A stretch of DNA of 64,000 bases, taken from Diplocarpon mali. Lineage: Eukaryota > Ascomycota > Leotiomycetes > Helotiales > Drepanopezizaceae. Below the pieces are notes generated by a model. It made no database searches and was not told where the DNA came from. It saw only the letters and a program-made list of their open reading frames with translations. The stretch's first letter is position 1; the number at the start of each line of letters is the position of its first letter. The translations under genes and the position numbers were made by a program. Positions 1-12,103 of the stretch are shown one piece after another. The stretch is from positions 55,511-119,510 of the forward strand of contig JAENRP010000122.1 of assembly GCA_024741835.1 (NCBI GenBank), written 5' to 3'.

Positions 1-857
1 GGGTCGAATCGTCTTGTTGAAACTGCAATCCCGGAGAACAATATTTGATATGCTTCTGCTTCGACAGCTCATGATCGAATACGGGTAAACCACATGACGA
101 TCTCGTGGCCCGTTCCCTTGATGTCTGGGGAGACCGCAATCTTCTCCTGTGCTAGCTCTGTACGGAGAATACGCATGCATTTCGTCGTAACTACTGGCAA
201 GGTCGCATATGAAGGTTTGAGTGTGTCAACTCAGACGATTGCTTGCGTTATCCAATTGGCGATCCATAAGCTACCAGCCATCTGTCAAACAATGCACGGA
301 TAGATTTGCAGCCCGTATCCATACTATCATTCAACGCATGGATCCCAGACATTCAAACGCGCACCTTCACGTTTCACGATTAGAACACAGCATGCCTTGG
401 GTCTGAAATCGTCCTTCGTAGTTAGATTTACACCTAACGGCTTGTTCCGCTCTATTCCAGTCCATTTCCCATTCCCCACTGCCAGGGAGCAGAGGCCACG
501 AACTAAAAAAATGAGACCAGACGAGTTCCTGCTAGGGCAGGGAGGACGCGCAACAGCATAAAGTTAGCGCGCGCCAGTCACCCTCATGCACACTCATCAC
601 CACAAGAGTGATGAATCACCTGCACGCCCCGTGGAAACATTGTGAGTTCTAAGCTGCTGCAGCTCCCCGCAGACTTCAGAAGCCGAATAAGCCGTGGTGC
701 CAACACATCTCTTGAAGTAAGATTAGTGAGAGGAAATCGCTGAACGCCGAGGTTGTGAATCGCAATAATGAGGACGAGGGGAGAATCGGGAGACCGGCCT
801 CGTCAGGTCAGAGCATTTGGGGTATCGCAGGTGTAAGACGACATTTTTGCATGCGGC
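1..857. other. intergenic, no gene seen
   Basis: I see no supported gene here. Open frames are short, overlap each other on both strands and show no recognisable domain. The right end is the 3' flank of the PMP3 gene. Confidence 0.6.
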
Positions 858-1295
858 TCAGTACTTGAGGATGATGTAGCTGTGGAGCAAATGTTAGCAA
901 AAGATTCAAAAATATGATGCCGTCTGCGATCGCTTCTGGACCGTGGGTATCCTCGTCGAGGAGACCCGCTCGACGCGATACTATTGCGAGGGGGAAAGAG
1001 AGACAATCGTACAGAGCGTGGATGATACCGGGAATGTATCCGAGAATAGTCAACAGGATGTTGATGAGCAGGTCGGCACCGCAGCCTCGCTGGGAGGGTA
1101 GTTTGTTAGCTTCGCAGCGCTGCACGCGTATGGGGGGAGCGTACCTCGAGGAATACACCGAGAGGGGGGAGGATGATGGCGAGGATGATCTTGCAGATGT
1201 CGCTGTGAGGGAAGTCAGCCTCCGAACCAGGCGCCGTGAAGGGGTGTGCCGCAGAGGCATCTCCCTTGCTTGTCCTACCTCGCAGTGAATGCCAT
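858..1295 (-). CDS. PMP3: PMP3-type plasma membrane proteolipid
   Basis: This is a tiny hydrophobic membrane protein of the PMP3/UPF0057 family. Yeast Pmp3 affects plasma-membrane potential and cation tolerance. I reconstruct four exons: 1295-1279, 1202-1145, 1089-1013 and 879-858, joined by GT-AG introns, giving 57 codons plus stop. That is the usual family length. The protein starts MAFTASDICKIILAIILPP and holds two membrane segments, one around residues 9-25 and one around 31-52. The signature Cys-Gly-Ala-Asp-Leu-x-Ile-Asn lies between them, followed by LTxLGYIPGxxHAxY. The ending is IILKY, encoded by the 22-nt last exon. The start is fixed by the 17-nt first exon, which splices in frame. 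Without splicing the frame reads into unrelated sequence, so automatic gene finders may miss or misjoin it. Identity is very secure from the motif and length. Confidence 0.95.
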
Positions 1296-2782
1296 CTCTA
1301 AGTTGTTTGCTGGTGAATGGTGGAGGATAAGTTTGGTTTGGGGGGTTTTTCGAGGAGGAAGAGAGATAGATTAGGTGTTGGGTATTGTCTGGAGATGTTG
1401 TACGGGATTGGAAAAGGGAAATCGGACGGGAAGCGGGAAGTCTTTATGTGAGGTATTAAGGGGGGCCCACCTCACCCAAGCAAAAGCTTGCGGCCCTCTG
1501 CTCGACTGGGTAGGGGAGCGGGGAGGGAGGAGGGAGGCTGGTATCCAGAGTATGACGTGTGCGCAGAACCAGATCATTCGATCCACTGACCTGCCTTGTT
1601 CTTCGCTGGCCTGGACATCCGTGGCTTTGAATGCCCTTGGAAAGTATCGTCGTACTCGTATCGTATAGCATGCATGCGCTTGCCGCTCACCAGTTCGGCG
1701 CACGAGATCTCTCGCCGGTGGAGGTGTGAACAGGCGAGTGCCTTGGAAATTTGTCCCATTACCACCTGATGGACACAGCGTTGGCTGGGAGACACCGGGA
1801 CAGATGGACTCGGCACTAGGTAGATACCCGAACTGCCTCTGCACGTGATTTTTACCACGCAGTGTACATGCTACTTACCAGCTTTCTACCTTGCCGACAA
1901 GTGTTTGTACGCAGCACAACAGCGAGGAAGCACAAGACATGAGCCTGTCCCGTGTATCGTGGCAAACACCGTGTTCAGTGGTGAGGGCATCCATCGTCCC
2001 ATCTCATCCCATCCCCGCCCCAAGCTCTCAGCCACCGCCACCGCCACAGCCACAGCCACTACGGTCACCCCCGATGGAAGGCCATCTGAAAGCCCGGGCA
2101 CGTTTTCTGCTGTGGCTGAGGCGTGCAAGCCACCGAGGCTGACGCGCACACGAACATGATCCAGCTTCTCGCCATCCAGAAGCGAGGGAGTGCACATCCG
2201 TCCATGGGACGCCAAAGAGGCCATGCGACGGGAGGTGAAGTGAAGCAAAAGAAAGCCGCTGGCGCTGGTGGATTCTGAAAGGTCGCGGACTCGTACGCGC
2301 ATGGAGTGGAGATCGTATTAAAAGATGCGCTCTACCCCGTGCCTCGTACCTCCGAGCATTCCGGACCCTGGCGAAGGATTCTTCCCAGCGAGAATGATGA
2401 CGAGGACGGATTCGCGCACGCCCAGCTCACCTCCGGCCTTTCGACGGCCTCGACCCAGATTCCCCAGAACCTCAGGCTCCAGCTCCACCGTGACGACGTC
2501 GGCGACGGCACTTTGCATCTCTCCCATCATCATGATACCAGGTCTTCCCACGTGTGTTGAGACCTCCTGTGTGCGGCAAAAGCAAATCTACACTTGGCTT
2601 TCCATCGCATCGCCAATGTGCTGCTCAGACCCAGACCCCGGTGCCCCCTCCCCAAGGCCGCGCCGTGCTCAGATAAACTCGCTCCCCCGACCAAGAAATT
2701 TCTTATCGGCCGAAACTCCACCCCACACCCCAAAACCCAGATCAAGTCGAATGGTCCATGACCCCCAATTTCCGCCCTCACG
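1296..2782. promoter_or_regulatory. divergent intergenic region
   Basis: This 1.5-kb region separates the PMP3 start (-) from the GTPase start (+), so it should hold both promoters. A short CCGCCA/CAGCCA-type low-complexity run lies near 2030-2065. I see no convincing gene, only overlapping frames on both strands. Confidence 0.5.
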
Positions 2783-4264
2783 ATGCCTCGAGACCCCCTG
2801 ATCGGACTGGTCGGCAAGCCTTCGAGCGGCAAAAGCACCACCTTGAACAGCTTGACCGATTCCACCGCCAAAGTCGGTTCGTGATCCCCTTCCCTCAACT
2901 CGGAGTCTCATGTCTCTACCCCTCCAATGCCCTCGAGGCAAGAAGACCAAGAGACCCGCGCTCACGAAAACACAGGCAATTTCCCGTAAGACCCGGCCAC
3001 ACATCTGCGAACGTGCGAGTACATGCTGAAGATACGCGGTTAGCTTCACTACCATCGACCCCCAACGCGCCATCGGCTACCTGCAAATCTCCTGCGCATG
3101 CGCGCGCCACGGCCTCTCAGACAGGTGCAAACCCAACTACGGGGCCTGCGTCGACGGGCGCCGTTCCGTTCCCATCGAGCTGCTCGACGTAGCCGGGCTC
3201 GTGCCAGGTGCCCACGAAGGCAAGGGGCTGGGAAACAGGTTCCTGGACGATCTGCGCCATGCGGATGCACTGGTTCATGTGGTGGATGTGAGCGGGACGA
3301 CGGATGCGGAGGGCAAGGCCACCAGGGGCTATGACCCGTCGCAGGACATCCTCTGGTTGCGCTCCGAGATCGTGCAGTGGATTCTGGGAAATCTCATGAA
3401 GAAGTGGGGATCTCTTAAACGGCGACATATTGCCGTCAAAGCAACCGCTGTCGAGACCCTCCAGGGCCAGTTCTCAGGATACGGCTCGACGGCCGTCGTA
3501 GTCGCGCGGACACTGGATAGACTCGGCCTGAAGGAGCCGCTAGAGCACTGGTCCAACGAGACGATTGAGAAGGTGGTAAACGCCTTCACGGACGAGAAGT
3601 TCCCCACGGTCATCGCACTCAACAAGATTGACCACGCCGACGCAGACAAGAACATCAGCAAGATCGCCAAGATGCAGGACCCGGCCGCCATCGTGCTCTG
3701 CTCAGCCATCTCCGAGGTTTTTCTGCGGAAACTCGCCAAGCAGGGCTTCATCAGATACACTGAAGGCAGCGAGTTCGTCGACACGCGGGAAGACCTCATC
3801 GCGGACGGGGACCCCGACGGCGGCGGCCTCAAGGAGCTCGACGAGAAGCTCAAGAACCGCATCGAGAACCTGAAAGACATGGTGCTGTACCGCTTTGGCT
3901 CGACGGGCGTCGTGCAGGTGTTATCCCGCGCTGCCGAGCTGCTCGGCCTCGTCCCCGTATTCCCTGTGAAGAATATCTCGAGCTTCGGCGCGGGAGGCGG
4001 AGCGAACAGCCCTGTGTTCAGGGACTGTGTGCTGGTGAAGAAGAACACGACGGTGGCGGAGTGCGCGCGCAAGGTGATTGGGGATGCGCCCTTGGCCTAC
4101 GTGGAGGGTGCTGGGGGCGTGCGAGTTGCAGAGGATGATGTGGTTGCGGTGGGGAAGAACGATGTTTGTTTCCTTTTCTCACGACGGCTCCCCTCGCTTC
4201 CTTGGTCTTGGAAAGGTCAAGCTAACAGCAACAGATCCTCTCCTTCAAAGTCGGCAGAGCATAG
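2783..4264 (+). CDS. Obg/YchF-related GTPase, Ygr210 type
   Basis: This is a cytosolic TRAFAC-class GTPase of the archaeal/eukaryotic Obg-like group that contains yeast YGR210C; the precise role is unknown, with ribosome or translation linkage typical of the superfamily. Four exons (2783-2876, 2976-2985, 3044-4163, 4235-4264) give 417 aa, close to the yeast protein's length. The P-loop GKPSSGKST is at residues 11-19, switch II/G3 DVAG at 83-86, and G4 NKID at 228-231. A C-terminal TGS-like segment carries FRDCVLVKK and GGVRVAEDD. The second exon is only 10 nt; it completes the V-G-N-F-P-F-T-T-I-D core, which supports it. The last exon adds ILSFKVGRA after intron 3. The gene converges on the small gene at 4475-5044. 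Confidence 0.92.
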
Positions 4265-4474
4265 AGCTACCTCATCCAGCATACGGCGTCACGGCACGGA
4301 GCATAACCCTGGCGTTCTGGGATCCGGTTGGTAGCTACTGGTCTGGCGGAAATACAATCTTCCATTCTCAGGAAAACCTTTCTCCTATACTACATGCGCA
4401 ATTTCAATCCCCTCTCTCAATCTTCTCTCTCATCGCATCCCCGCCAAAGCAATTCTCTCCCTGTGCTCACAAGA

Positions 4475-5044
4475 TCAATCCTTCCCACCCCTATCATCCT
4501 GCATGCCCAGCGTATCTGGTGCCTCGGGAAACTCCTCCTAATCATGGCATCAGAACACTTTCTCCCGACAAACTCACAAATTACTCCCCGAGGTGCCACC
4601 CAGATCCTCACGACGACCACCGAAGCAAGGAGAAGGAAAACTAACCTTCGCCTTGCGATTCGCATCGCCCGCCTGCTCCGTCGCCCCGCGGCTACCCTCC
4701 TCCCCACCCCTCGCCCTCTCCGCCTTACCCTCACGGCTGGCATCATGCTGCACGTTATGCGCGTCGCCCTCGCGGACGGTGTTGTCCTCTGCCTTGCGTC
4801 CCTCCCACTTTTGCGATCTGGCGCTCGCGCTGAGCGCCCGCTGCGCAGGCGCGGGGACGGGGACGCTGTAGCGCGCCCGGATCGTGGTCGGGTTCCTCTG
4901 TGTCGGGGCTGCGAGCAGGAGCGGAAGCGCGGGCGTGAGTGAGTTGCGGACGAGGTGCGGTCTCGAGAAAGGGGCGTGCCGGGTGGCGAGGGCCCTGGAC
5001 TGGGCGTGTGGGATGCGGTGGACGGCGCGGAAGGGCGATCGCAT
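4475..5044 (-). CDS. small mitochondrial-looking conserved protein
   Basis: Two exons (5044-4646 and 4537-4475) encode 153 aa. The N-terminal 60 residues are rich in Arg, Ser, Ala and Pro with almost no acidic residues, as expected of a mitochondrial presequence. The middle part is hydrophilic, with Gly/Glu/Lys/Ala-rich stretches (ARGGEEGSRGATEQAG, then DANRKAK). The short second exon adds EEFPEAPDTLGMQDDRGGKD. I recognise this C-terminal pattern (FPEAP...GMQD-RGGK) as typical of a conserved fungal hypothetical family, but I know no function. Splicing at AAG/gttagt and attag/GAG keeps the frame; unspliced, the frame runs into non-conserved sequence. The chosen ATG gives the basic presequence; an in-frame ATG further upstream is separated by codons from the dinucleotide repeat and is less likely. 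Confidence 0.7.
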
Positions 5045-5081
5045 GGTGCTGGCGATGGGCTTTGGACTATATGCGTGTTTA

Positions 5082-5120
<39 letters not shown>

Positions 5121-5122
5121 AA
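5082..5122. repeat. (TG)n(GA)n microsatellite
   Basis: About eight TG units run directly into about twelve GA units. It lies just upstream of the start codon of the small mitochondrial-looking gene, probably in its promoter or 5' UTR on the minus strand. The remaining 5123-5714 is the spacer to the 3' end of the facB-like gene and holds nothing else I can support. Confidence 0.9.
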
Positions 5123-5714
5123 GAAGGTCAAGCTTGGCTGGAGGATGAGATGGGTGGCGTGGGGCAGCTAGCGAGCTTCCCCAGACTCGATCGAGCTGAG
5201 ATCGTGTCGTCATCCGCTCTCGATGGGTGTTGCTGACGCTGCATGTGACCGGCACGCTCTACGCACGAGAGTGCCGAGGGCGCAAGGTGAGGAAGGTGTG
5301 GATACGATGGCCGTTGGGAGGTGACAGACGAGGGGATTGATCACTTGCGGCAGGGGAGTGAAGGTCGACGAGCGCGCATCTGATAACGGCAATCACATTG
5401 GAACCCGCAACCTTGTAGATGAAACTACCGGCATCGATACCAAATCTACACGCCTTCCCTTGACAAGCAGCGAGGATTCCAATCCCTTTCCATTCTACCA
5501 CCAGTTGTTAAACATAAATCCGAGCCAATGTCCAATGCTGGCTGTCCCACAGGCACATCTCGTCCCAACTAGACACAAGCCATTTTCAACACCACTCCTG
5601 CTGACGCCCGCTCGTTGACGTCAATCCCACGGACCGATCGACACCAAACCCCTCTCGCAGCCGACCCCAGAGAAACAGACTCCAAGCACCAGGAATATCA
5701 GAGGAGCCGTGGAC

Positions 5715-8496
5715 TCATAATCCAAACGTCGCACCCAATCCCTCGAGTGAATACTCTTGCCCAGCCCCCATCAGATACTGCTCATACGCAAAGTCATGCC
5801 CCCCGCCTAATCCCACGTCACTCGACGACATCTCCTCCCCAGAACTGAGGCTCTCCTCGCTCAAGCTCAGCACGCTCCTCGCAGCCCCTGGCGCGGCGTC
5901 CCCGAGCTCATTCGTCGTCAGGGACGCCATATACCACTGCGAGTCCAGGGACCACGTCTCGTAGTTGGAGCACGCGTTTTCGAGGGATAGGGTCGGGCAG
6001 CCGTGTATAGCACCAGAGATATGGGCTTGCCCGCCATCCAGGGAGCTGAGCAGAGCCTCCCATTGGGAAGCCGATACACCAGTCTGGTTGGGCTTCTTGT
6101 TTGCGGAGCCAACGCTGTGGAAGAGAGGCGTGTGCGCGCTGCTTTGTGGGGGCGGAGAACGTGCTTGCGCGGGTGATTGGGGTTGTGAGACGAAAGGGGT
6201 GTTGCTGAGGGATGGGTAGTTGAGGTTAGGCGGCTTTCTCGACCTGCAGGGGCGAGGTTTTCGCATTGACGGTAATTGGGAGGGCGGAGGCGGATAGATG
6301 TATGGGGAGATTGGGGGTTCGGACCATGTTGAGTCGACGGAGGAGCGCCCGTGGGAAGAATATTCGTGGTGGGGGCTGATATTGGGAACGGTGGCGCGGC
6401 GCAGCTTGTCCTGCCGGGAGAGGAGATCGCTTTCGCTCAGGCTGGCGCTCCCATGGCGGTAGATCTGGGGGCGGAGGTGTTGCCTTGCGACAGACGGGGA
6501 GGGGAGAAGATCTGAGGTCCTCAGATCAGCCATCCCGGGAAGGCCTCTCCCTGTGAGTTCTGGCGCCATAGAGAAACTGAGACTCTTGAAATCTGCTGCG
6601 CCGGGCGCGTGCGCCTTCTCCAGGAGTTGGACGACCGTGGCAACTAGACGTTGGCCGTCTTTCACGAGCCTGCCTTCTTGTTTGAGGTCGAGACCTTGGT
6701 AGAGGATGCTCAGCCCACAGAGGGTCAGCATCTCGTTCTTGTTCAGGCAGAATGAGAATGACATGCTTCTCTCGTCGAGGAGCTGCACAATCTGAATGAT
6801 GTGTTTGCTAGAATCAGCGACCGAGAGGACGGAGGGTGCTGACCTGTGGCCGAGAGTTGAGCCGGCGGCGGGACGATGTATCAGGGAACGGATGTGGTAG
6901 TAAGCGAGTGACTCTTTGCATTAGCTGAGGCTGGCATTCGCGTGGCGCTGTGCTTACCAGTATGGCAGAACGACTTCCCGTGATGTCCGTTGAAGGCTTG
7001 TCTTGGACGAACGTAAGCTTCAAGTGGGTGGGAAGCTGAGCAGACCACTCCTTCAACTCTCCCTCGAGCGAAGCAAGAGAGTGGAGAGAAAGATCATGGA
7101 CGGCGGCGGCGGGGTAGCTCTGATCCAGAACCCTGGACAAAATACGAGATACGCGGAACAGAGCCAAGGCACTCGAGATCTTGGTCGACTCCCCAGGAAT
7201 TGTTGGCTGGAGCCCCTTCTCAGTCACATGCTCCTCGTCGGTACTGGACGGATACTCTGCATGGATATCCTCCTCCTTGAGAAGTTTCGGGAGGCCCAGT
7301 AGCGCAGCAGAGAAGCTGGGTATGTCAGCTGACCGAAGTCACACGTGCAGCTTGAGTCTTACCAGTCAAGGGTGTACAGGGTCCAGAACACCTTCTTCCG
7401 CGTTTCCGTCGCAAGAGCGCCGAATGAGAATCGCTTCTGGCTCTGGTGCAAGCCAAGTCGATGCGACAGTCCGACCGCAATGCTCTTGTAGTGTTGGAGG
7501 CGAGTGTAGTCGGCTTTCGAAGTGCAATACATGATGGCGAGAACAAGACATTGGAGGGTCACAAAGGTGTTATCCATGAGAACAGACTCCAGCGATTGCC
7601 GCCATCGATCCTCAACGAGTGCAATGTTCGCTTTGTCGGGGAGATCGCTCGAGATTCCGGCGATACCAAATACAAGGTGTAACTGAGCCAAGGTGTGGGG
7701 CTCCGTCACATGTTCCGGGGTCGACATGTACTCCTCGTACAAGCGAAGGAAGGTTGGTTTGTGAAGCACCGGGAAGAGAGGCGCCCACTCCTGGAAGAAC
7801 ACGTTCACCCACCGATCGGAGAACATGCGGGGAGGTGCGGTCGACGTCTCTGACCCAGCGACCCGAGGGAGTGGAAACCCTTCGTCTTGGATGTGGAGGA
7901 GACCTTCGGTGTTGATGCGGGCAAGAGGTTTCCCCCTCTCCTGGATCCTCCGGATGAAGGCCTCTGCAATGGATTAGCGATGCTTGTTAGCACTTTCATG
8001 CTCGCTCAACGAACGTACCGACGAAGGCTCGACCGCTCGAGGCCCCCGCCAAGTAGGAGTCGGCGTTCTCGGCCCCGAACAGGACCGGCGATGCGTGGAC
8101 GCGAAAAACATCGTCCTGCGGAGGTGTTGCGAAGAGTTCCCGCCGACTCTCGAGAGATGGCGAGGCGGACGCGGACATGGACGGGTAGCGACTCGAATTT
8201 GACAACATGTCGATCTTCTCGTCCTTCTCGTCTAGCAGGTCCTTCAGCTCCCGCACCTCGCCCTCCAGCGCGCGAACTCTCTCCTCCAACGACTCGGTGT
8301 ATCCTCGTGGGAAAGCGCGTCGGCTGAGCTTGTCGCTGGTTCTGCACTCGAAGCCGACGTGGGCGCATTGGGAACAACACGGCCGGATGCCATCGCACCG
8401 TATCTTCTTGCTGCGACACCGGTCGCAGGCTTGGGCGATCCGGCTGTGCGCATTCGATCCTACCTGGATCACTTTCATAGGAAGGATTCCAGGCAT
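5715..8496 (-). CDS. facB: FacB/Cat8-type Zn2Cys6 acetate regulator
   Basis: This is a nuclear transcription factor of the FacB/Cat8 family, which activates acetate-use and gluconeogenic genes. Four exons (8496-8019, 7963-7363, 7315-6958, 6911-5715) give 877 aa, close to Aspergillus FacB. The binuclear zinc cluster uses C24, C27, C34, C41, C44 and C51 (ACDRCRSKKIRC...), followed by the linker TSDKLSRRAFPRGYTESLEE and a leucine-zipper-like coiled coil at about 67-97. The fungal-specific middle homology region starts around MFSDRWVNVFFQEWAPLFP and runs through FWTLYTLDC and VQDKPS to SMSFSFCLNKNE. The C terminus is Pro/Ser-rich with an acidic, Ser-rich tail suited to activation. I chose the MPGILPMKVIQ start; an upstream in-frame ATG is blocked by a TGA (see findings). 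Frames close exactly across all three introns. Confidence 0.93.
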
Positions 8497-9713
8497 CTTG
8501 CTGTGCAGGTTTTGACTTTTCGGTTCGCGGGGACGTTGGCTGCTCCGCCTCGGCGTCTTCTGGGGTGGTGCAGGCGTCGGGTATCATGAAGTCCGGGAGG
8601 AGGTTCTGACTGAGCCTCCGTCGTCAGAGGACATGAAGTTCTCCGGTTGGATGGGGGTGTTAGCGAGGCCTGGCCGAACGGGGATTGTTTTTTGTTTTTT
8701 TTTTTGGCTCTTTGCTTTTGTTTCTGCTTTCGTTTTTGTTCTGCTTTTCTGGGGGGCCGGGGATCTTGACGAGTGATACGGAGGACGGAGGGGGTGTAGG
8801 AGAGAAGAAAGGACGGCATTACACGTAGCGTCGGCGTGGACCGTCTACACACATATTGCGGGAGTGCAGCTATCCAAGGACCAGTTCCGGCAGGTGCGGC
8901 ACCTGATGGATGAGTAGGCCGAGTGCAGCGAGGGCGGGGGGCGGTCAGAGCAGCTGTGATTGGTCCGCCACAGCCGATGTTTACATTGCTCTCGAGCTTC
9001 CCGTCTTCATCCTGACGAGAGTCTCCTCTGTACAGCAGCTATGTTGGTTCATGCGTGGGTTGTGTCGTTCGTTCACGTATCCATGCCGTGCAGGTCCCCC
9101 AAGCCGCGTGACCAGCTCGAACCCGTCTGCCTCTCGATGTTCCGGCCAATGATGGCGCGGGCCCGCACTTGAGCCGGGCTGCTCTCGCGCGCGCAGTCGA
9201 TTCCGACATCACATGAGGAGCGAGAGACGCGAGAAGGCAGCTCGCGTGCGGGGCATTCCTGTGATTGGCGACTAGCCATGTCTTCGGTTCTTGTGAACGC
9301 CGTCGCTGCCAGGAGGGGCTTCGGTTGCTCGGCCCAGTCGAGAACTGGAGACGCGAGGGTCTGGAGCGCATTCCACACTCCTGCTTCCTGATGCCCGGCC
9401 CTCGTCGTCTGGAGTCTCGTGGCTTGGCCCAGACGTAGGTGTCTCCCTCCACAGAACCTGCTGTCTTCTCGGATCCAAGACTTCTACCTACTAGGAGCCA
9501 GGACCGCGGAATACGACTTCAGTAGAGATAGGCGAGAAGGCCAGAACCAGCCTCTTTGCAAATCCAGGCGCGACTGCGATTCACCCGCTGACACAGCCTG
9601 GGGTCTCCAGCCTTTCGGGTTCTCCGTTTTAACTGCTAAGCGTCGCAAGCCAGACCTGGTACCTGCATAAATAAATCCAAGTAGCCATGGGGTCTCCTCT
9701 CGGCTGCACCCAC
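8497..9713. promoter_or_regulatory. upstream region of facB-like gene
   Basis: This 1.2-kb region is the 5' flank of the facB-like gene and the 3' flank of the SET-domain gene. A T-rich run at about 8688-8745 is A-rich on the facB-sense strand, typical of a fungal 5' UTR or core promoter. I see no gene in it. Confidence 0.5.
8584..8634 (-). promoter_or_regulatory. 16-codon upstream frame before facB-like start
   Basis: On the minus strand an ATG at 8634 opens 16 codons (MSSDDGGSVRTSSRTS) that end at a TGA at 8586-8584. It is in the same frame as the facB-like start at 8496, and the 29 codons in between are open. It could act as an upstream ORF, or it could be an N-terminal extension interrupted by a stop. 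Confidence 0.4.
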
Positions 9714-11480
9714 TCAGCTGAAGTCGTCTTCATCATCGATCTCTTCTGGTTGCGGCCTATCTTCGTGACTCATCGATGCGAGATAGCTTTGGACGGCCTC
9801 ACTCTGCATCAGCTTTGCTCTCTGTAGAAAGTGTCAGCTCGAGCACTCGACTCGTTCAGGTTGATAACACAAGCTCGCCTGTTTGTTTGTGGCTTCGTAC
9901 GCCTCCTCTAACATCGAGGCCTCGCTTTTCCTCAGCTGCAGAGCACTTTTATGGCGGTCCTGCGAAACAAGTCGCGTAGATTCGAGAGACTGCACCGTGT
10001 CTTCACTTCCATACAGGCATTCGAGTTGCTGTTGGATTCGGTCTTGCAGCAAAGCAACGACCCGGAGACTGAAAATATCCTTCAGCTCGTGACCGTTGGT
10101 GTGTCGTTCAAATTGATCTGTGGCATTTGTTACGTCAGTTTCCTGGAAGAAGACTCTCAATCGGCCAAGCGAGCCGTCCGTCTCTTGCAGAACTTTGAAC
10201 TCGAGTCCGTCTTCTTCATTCAAAGACATGAAATAGAGGAATGGGCTATCCCATGCGATTTCTTCTCCGTCTCTGAAAATGGACACGGTCTTTGCCTTGG
10301 GAAAGGCTGCAGCTTTCGCCTTTCCAAGTGGATCGTCAGGGAACGGGTCGATAGTCAGAGTCAGACCCTTTGCCGTGCTCGCTTGGTCAATAAATCCATA
10401 GCTAAACAGCATCTCCGCTTCCGTTTTGGAGGAGCCATAGCTGATAGTGATCTCGGACTCGGCGTCGAGTTCCAAGCCAGGCCGCAGGAGCAACGCGATG
10501 TTGTTGTCTAATGTACGCTCGTAATATGAGTTTGCTTCCGAGGAGTGATTGACCATATCAATACCTGGTATCATCGACTCCCCAGTATTTGGAACTTCGA
10601 GGCAGCGTGACCTGTACCATGCATCTAGGAGGAACCAGTCTTGATAGGTCAACGACTCTTGCTCCCACCAACACTTTTGGCACCAGGCAATTTCAGTCGT
10701 CTTTTCTCGAAGCTCCTCAAATTCTTGGTTGAGGAAAGCGGTTTTAGCGGTGATAGCTGCCTGGAGGACCCATCAGATACGACAATGTCTAAACGCCCGA
10801 TTTGATGTCCGTGGGGAACGGGGGATCCAAGGCATTTGACGGATTCACGCTTGTACGCGTAATATGCACCATCACCAACTAAAACAAGAGCGAAGAAAGC
10901 TCCCAAGCAACTATCACCTACCTCCAATGAAGTCCCAACCAACATGGCTTGCTCCTCCTCGCTCCAAAGCGTAGGCAGCGGGATACTGCTGGGCAGCAAC
11001 CTAACATACTCTGTCCACGGATTTGAGGCACCAATACTCATCCCATGATGTCTCGCCGCAATCGTGATCTGCAAGAGGAGAAACAGCATAATATCACTCC
11101 TCGTTGACTACCATCCCACAAGATCAGCCAAGCGCACTAACCCTGTGCATTCGCGCATGCTCTCTTCATCACTCTTAGAATCGAGAGAAAAGGGGAAAAG
11201 AGGGGAAACACACCTTCCCACCAGCCCTCCCAATCAGCTCCCTCAACGCACCATCAACCTTCATCCACTCCTCGACCGCCCCCCCGCTCAGCACCAACTC
11301 ACCAGGCACAACCATCACCGTCGGGACATCGAAGGTATCTCTAGAGCTCAGCGCCCGAGAGGTCACGAGCCCAAAGCCCTTCGCGCTCCCCAGATCCTGG
11401 ACGCCGATGTCGAGAAAGTCGACGGAGTTGAGCTTGGACCACGCTGGGAGGGCGGACACGGGGAGGTGGGGGATTTGCAT
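9714..11480 (-). CDS. SET-domain protein methyltransferase (Rubisco-LSMT-like)
   Basis: Probable lysine methyltransferase with a split SET domain of the LSMT/SETD6/Rkm type; the substrate is unknown. Exons are 11480-11214, 11107-10922, 10760 to about 9870, and probably 9819-9714. The first exon reads MQIPHLPVSALPAWSKLNSV and includes the N-terminal SET part (GSAKGFGLVTSRAL). The second carries the insert SNPWTEYVRLLPSSIPLPTLW. The third has the catalytic-core motifs GIDMVNHSSEANSYY (NHS) and ITISYG...EMLFSYGFID. The C-terminal end is uncertain. The unspliced frame stops at 9834 (459 aa), but the sequence just beyond reads SEAVQSYLASM and an acidic DDEDDFS tail in a frame reachable by one more intron (acceptor before 9819). 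I therefore prefer the longer model; the donor is undecided. Intron 2 of about 160 nt is well supported by restored homology (ITAKTAFLNQEFEELREK). Confidence 0.85.
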
Positions 11481-12103
11481 GTTGCGCAATTTGGTGCGTG
11501 AAATGGCTGTGTGAGAGAATGAAGAGAACTCTGATGGTGTGGGGAGATAGATAGGAGGTAGAGTGCCTTTTTCGCTTGGGGAACCTCGCATCAAAATCCG
11601 GGATGATCACGTGTCGTGCGTTTTATTTTGGAACGGGAAGTGTTCGCATTTATTGAATCTTTGCAGATCTGGTTGCTAGGATAATCTTGTTGGCTTTCTA
11701 CGAACCCAACGGCGCCGCATCATCACTTGTGTCCCAAGACCACGTGTCTTGGGGAATCACACCGATCAATTAGCCTGCACCGAGCAAGGCATCTTCTCGT
11801 CTACGTCGGCTCATAAAATAACGGTTCAAAAAACACCATTCAGAAAGAGGCGACTCAACCAAAGCGTTAAATCATGCTTTTCCCCTACGGCTCCCATTAT
11901 TCCAGTATATCGCGATTGCTTCAACCAGCACATCTCCTCCCATCTCTCACCCTCTGCGATTTCCCATCAGCAGCTTTCAGAGCTCTCGAAAGCCGCTCGT
12001 TATCCAAAGGCCTGACATCGTCCTCTGCAGAACCTGCGGCCAGGGAGCAGCCAACGTGGCTCTCTTTCCCCTCCCCGTCCCGCTACCAACTCCGCCATGA
12101 TCC
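11481..12103. other. intergenic, no gene seen
   Basis: This is the spacer between the SET-domain gene start and the stop of the orphan 392-aa gene, both on the minus strand. It presumably holds the SET-gene promoter and the orphan's 3' UTR. No gene is supported. Confidence 0.5.

Noticed and set aside
2318..2551. 77-codon minus-strand frame in the PMP3/GTPase intergenic region
   Set aside because: Codon choice looks fairly coding-like, but there is no recognised family, it lies in a divergent promoter region and overlaps an equally long plus frame. Not strong enough.
11064..11501. plus-strand frame over the SET-gene exons
   Set aside because: It is an antisense shadow of the well-supported SET-domain exons.
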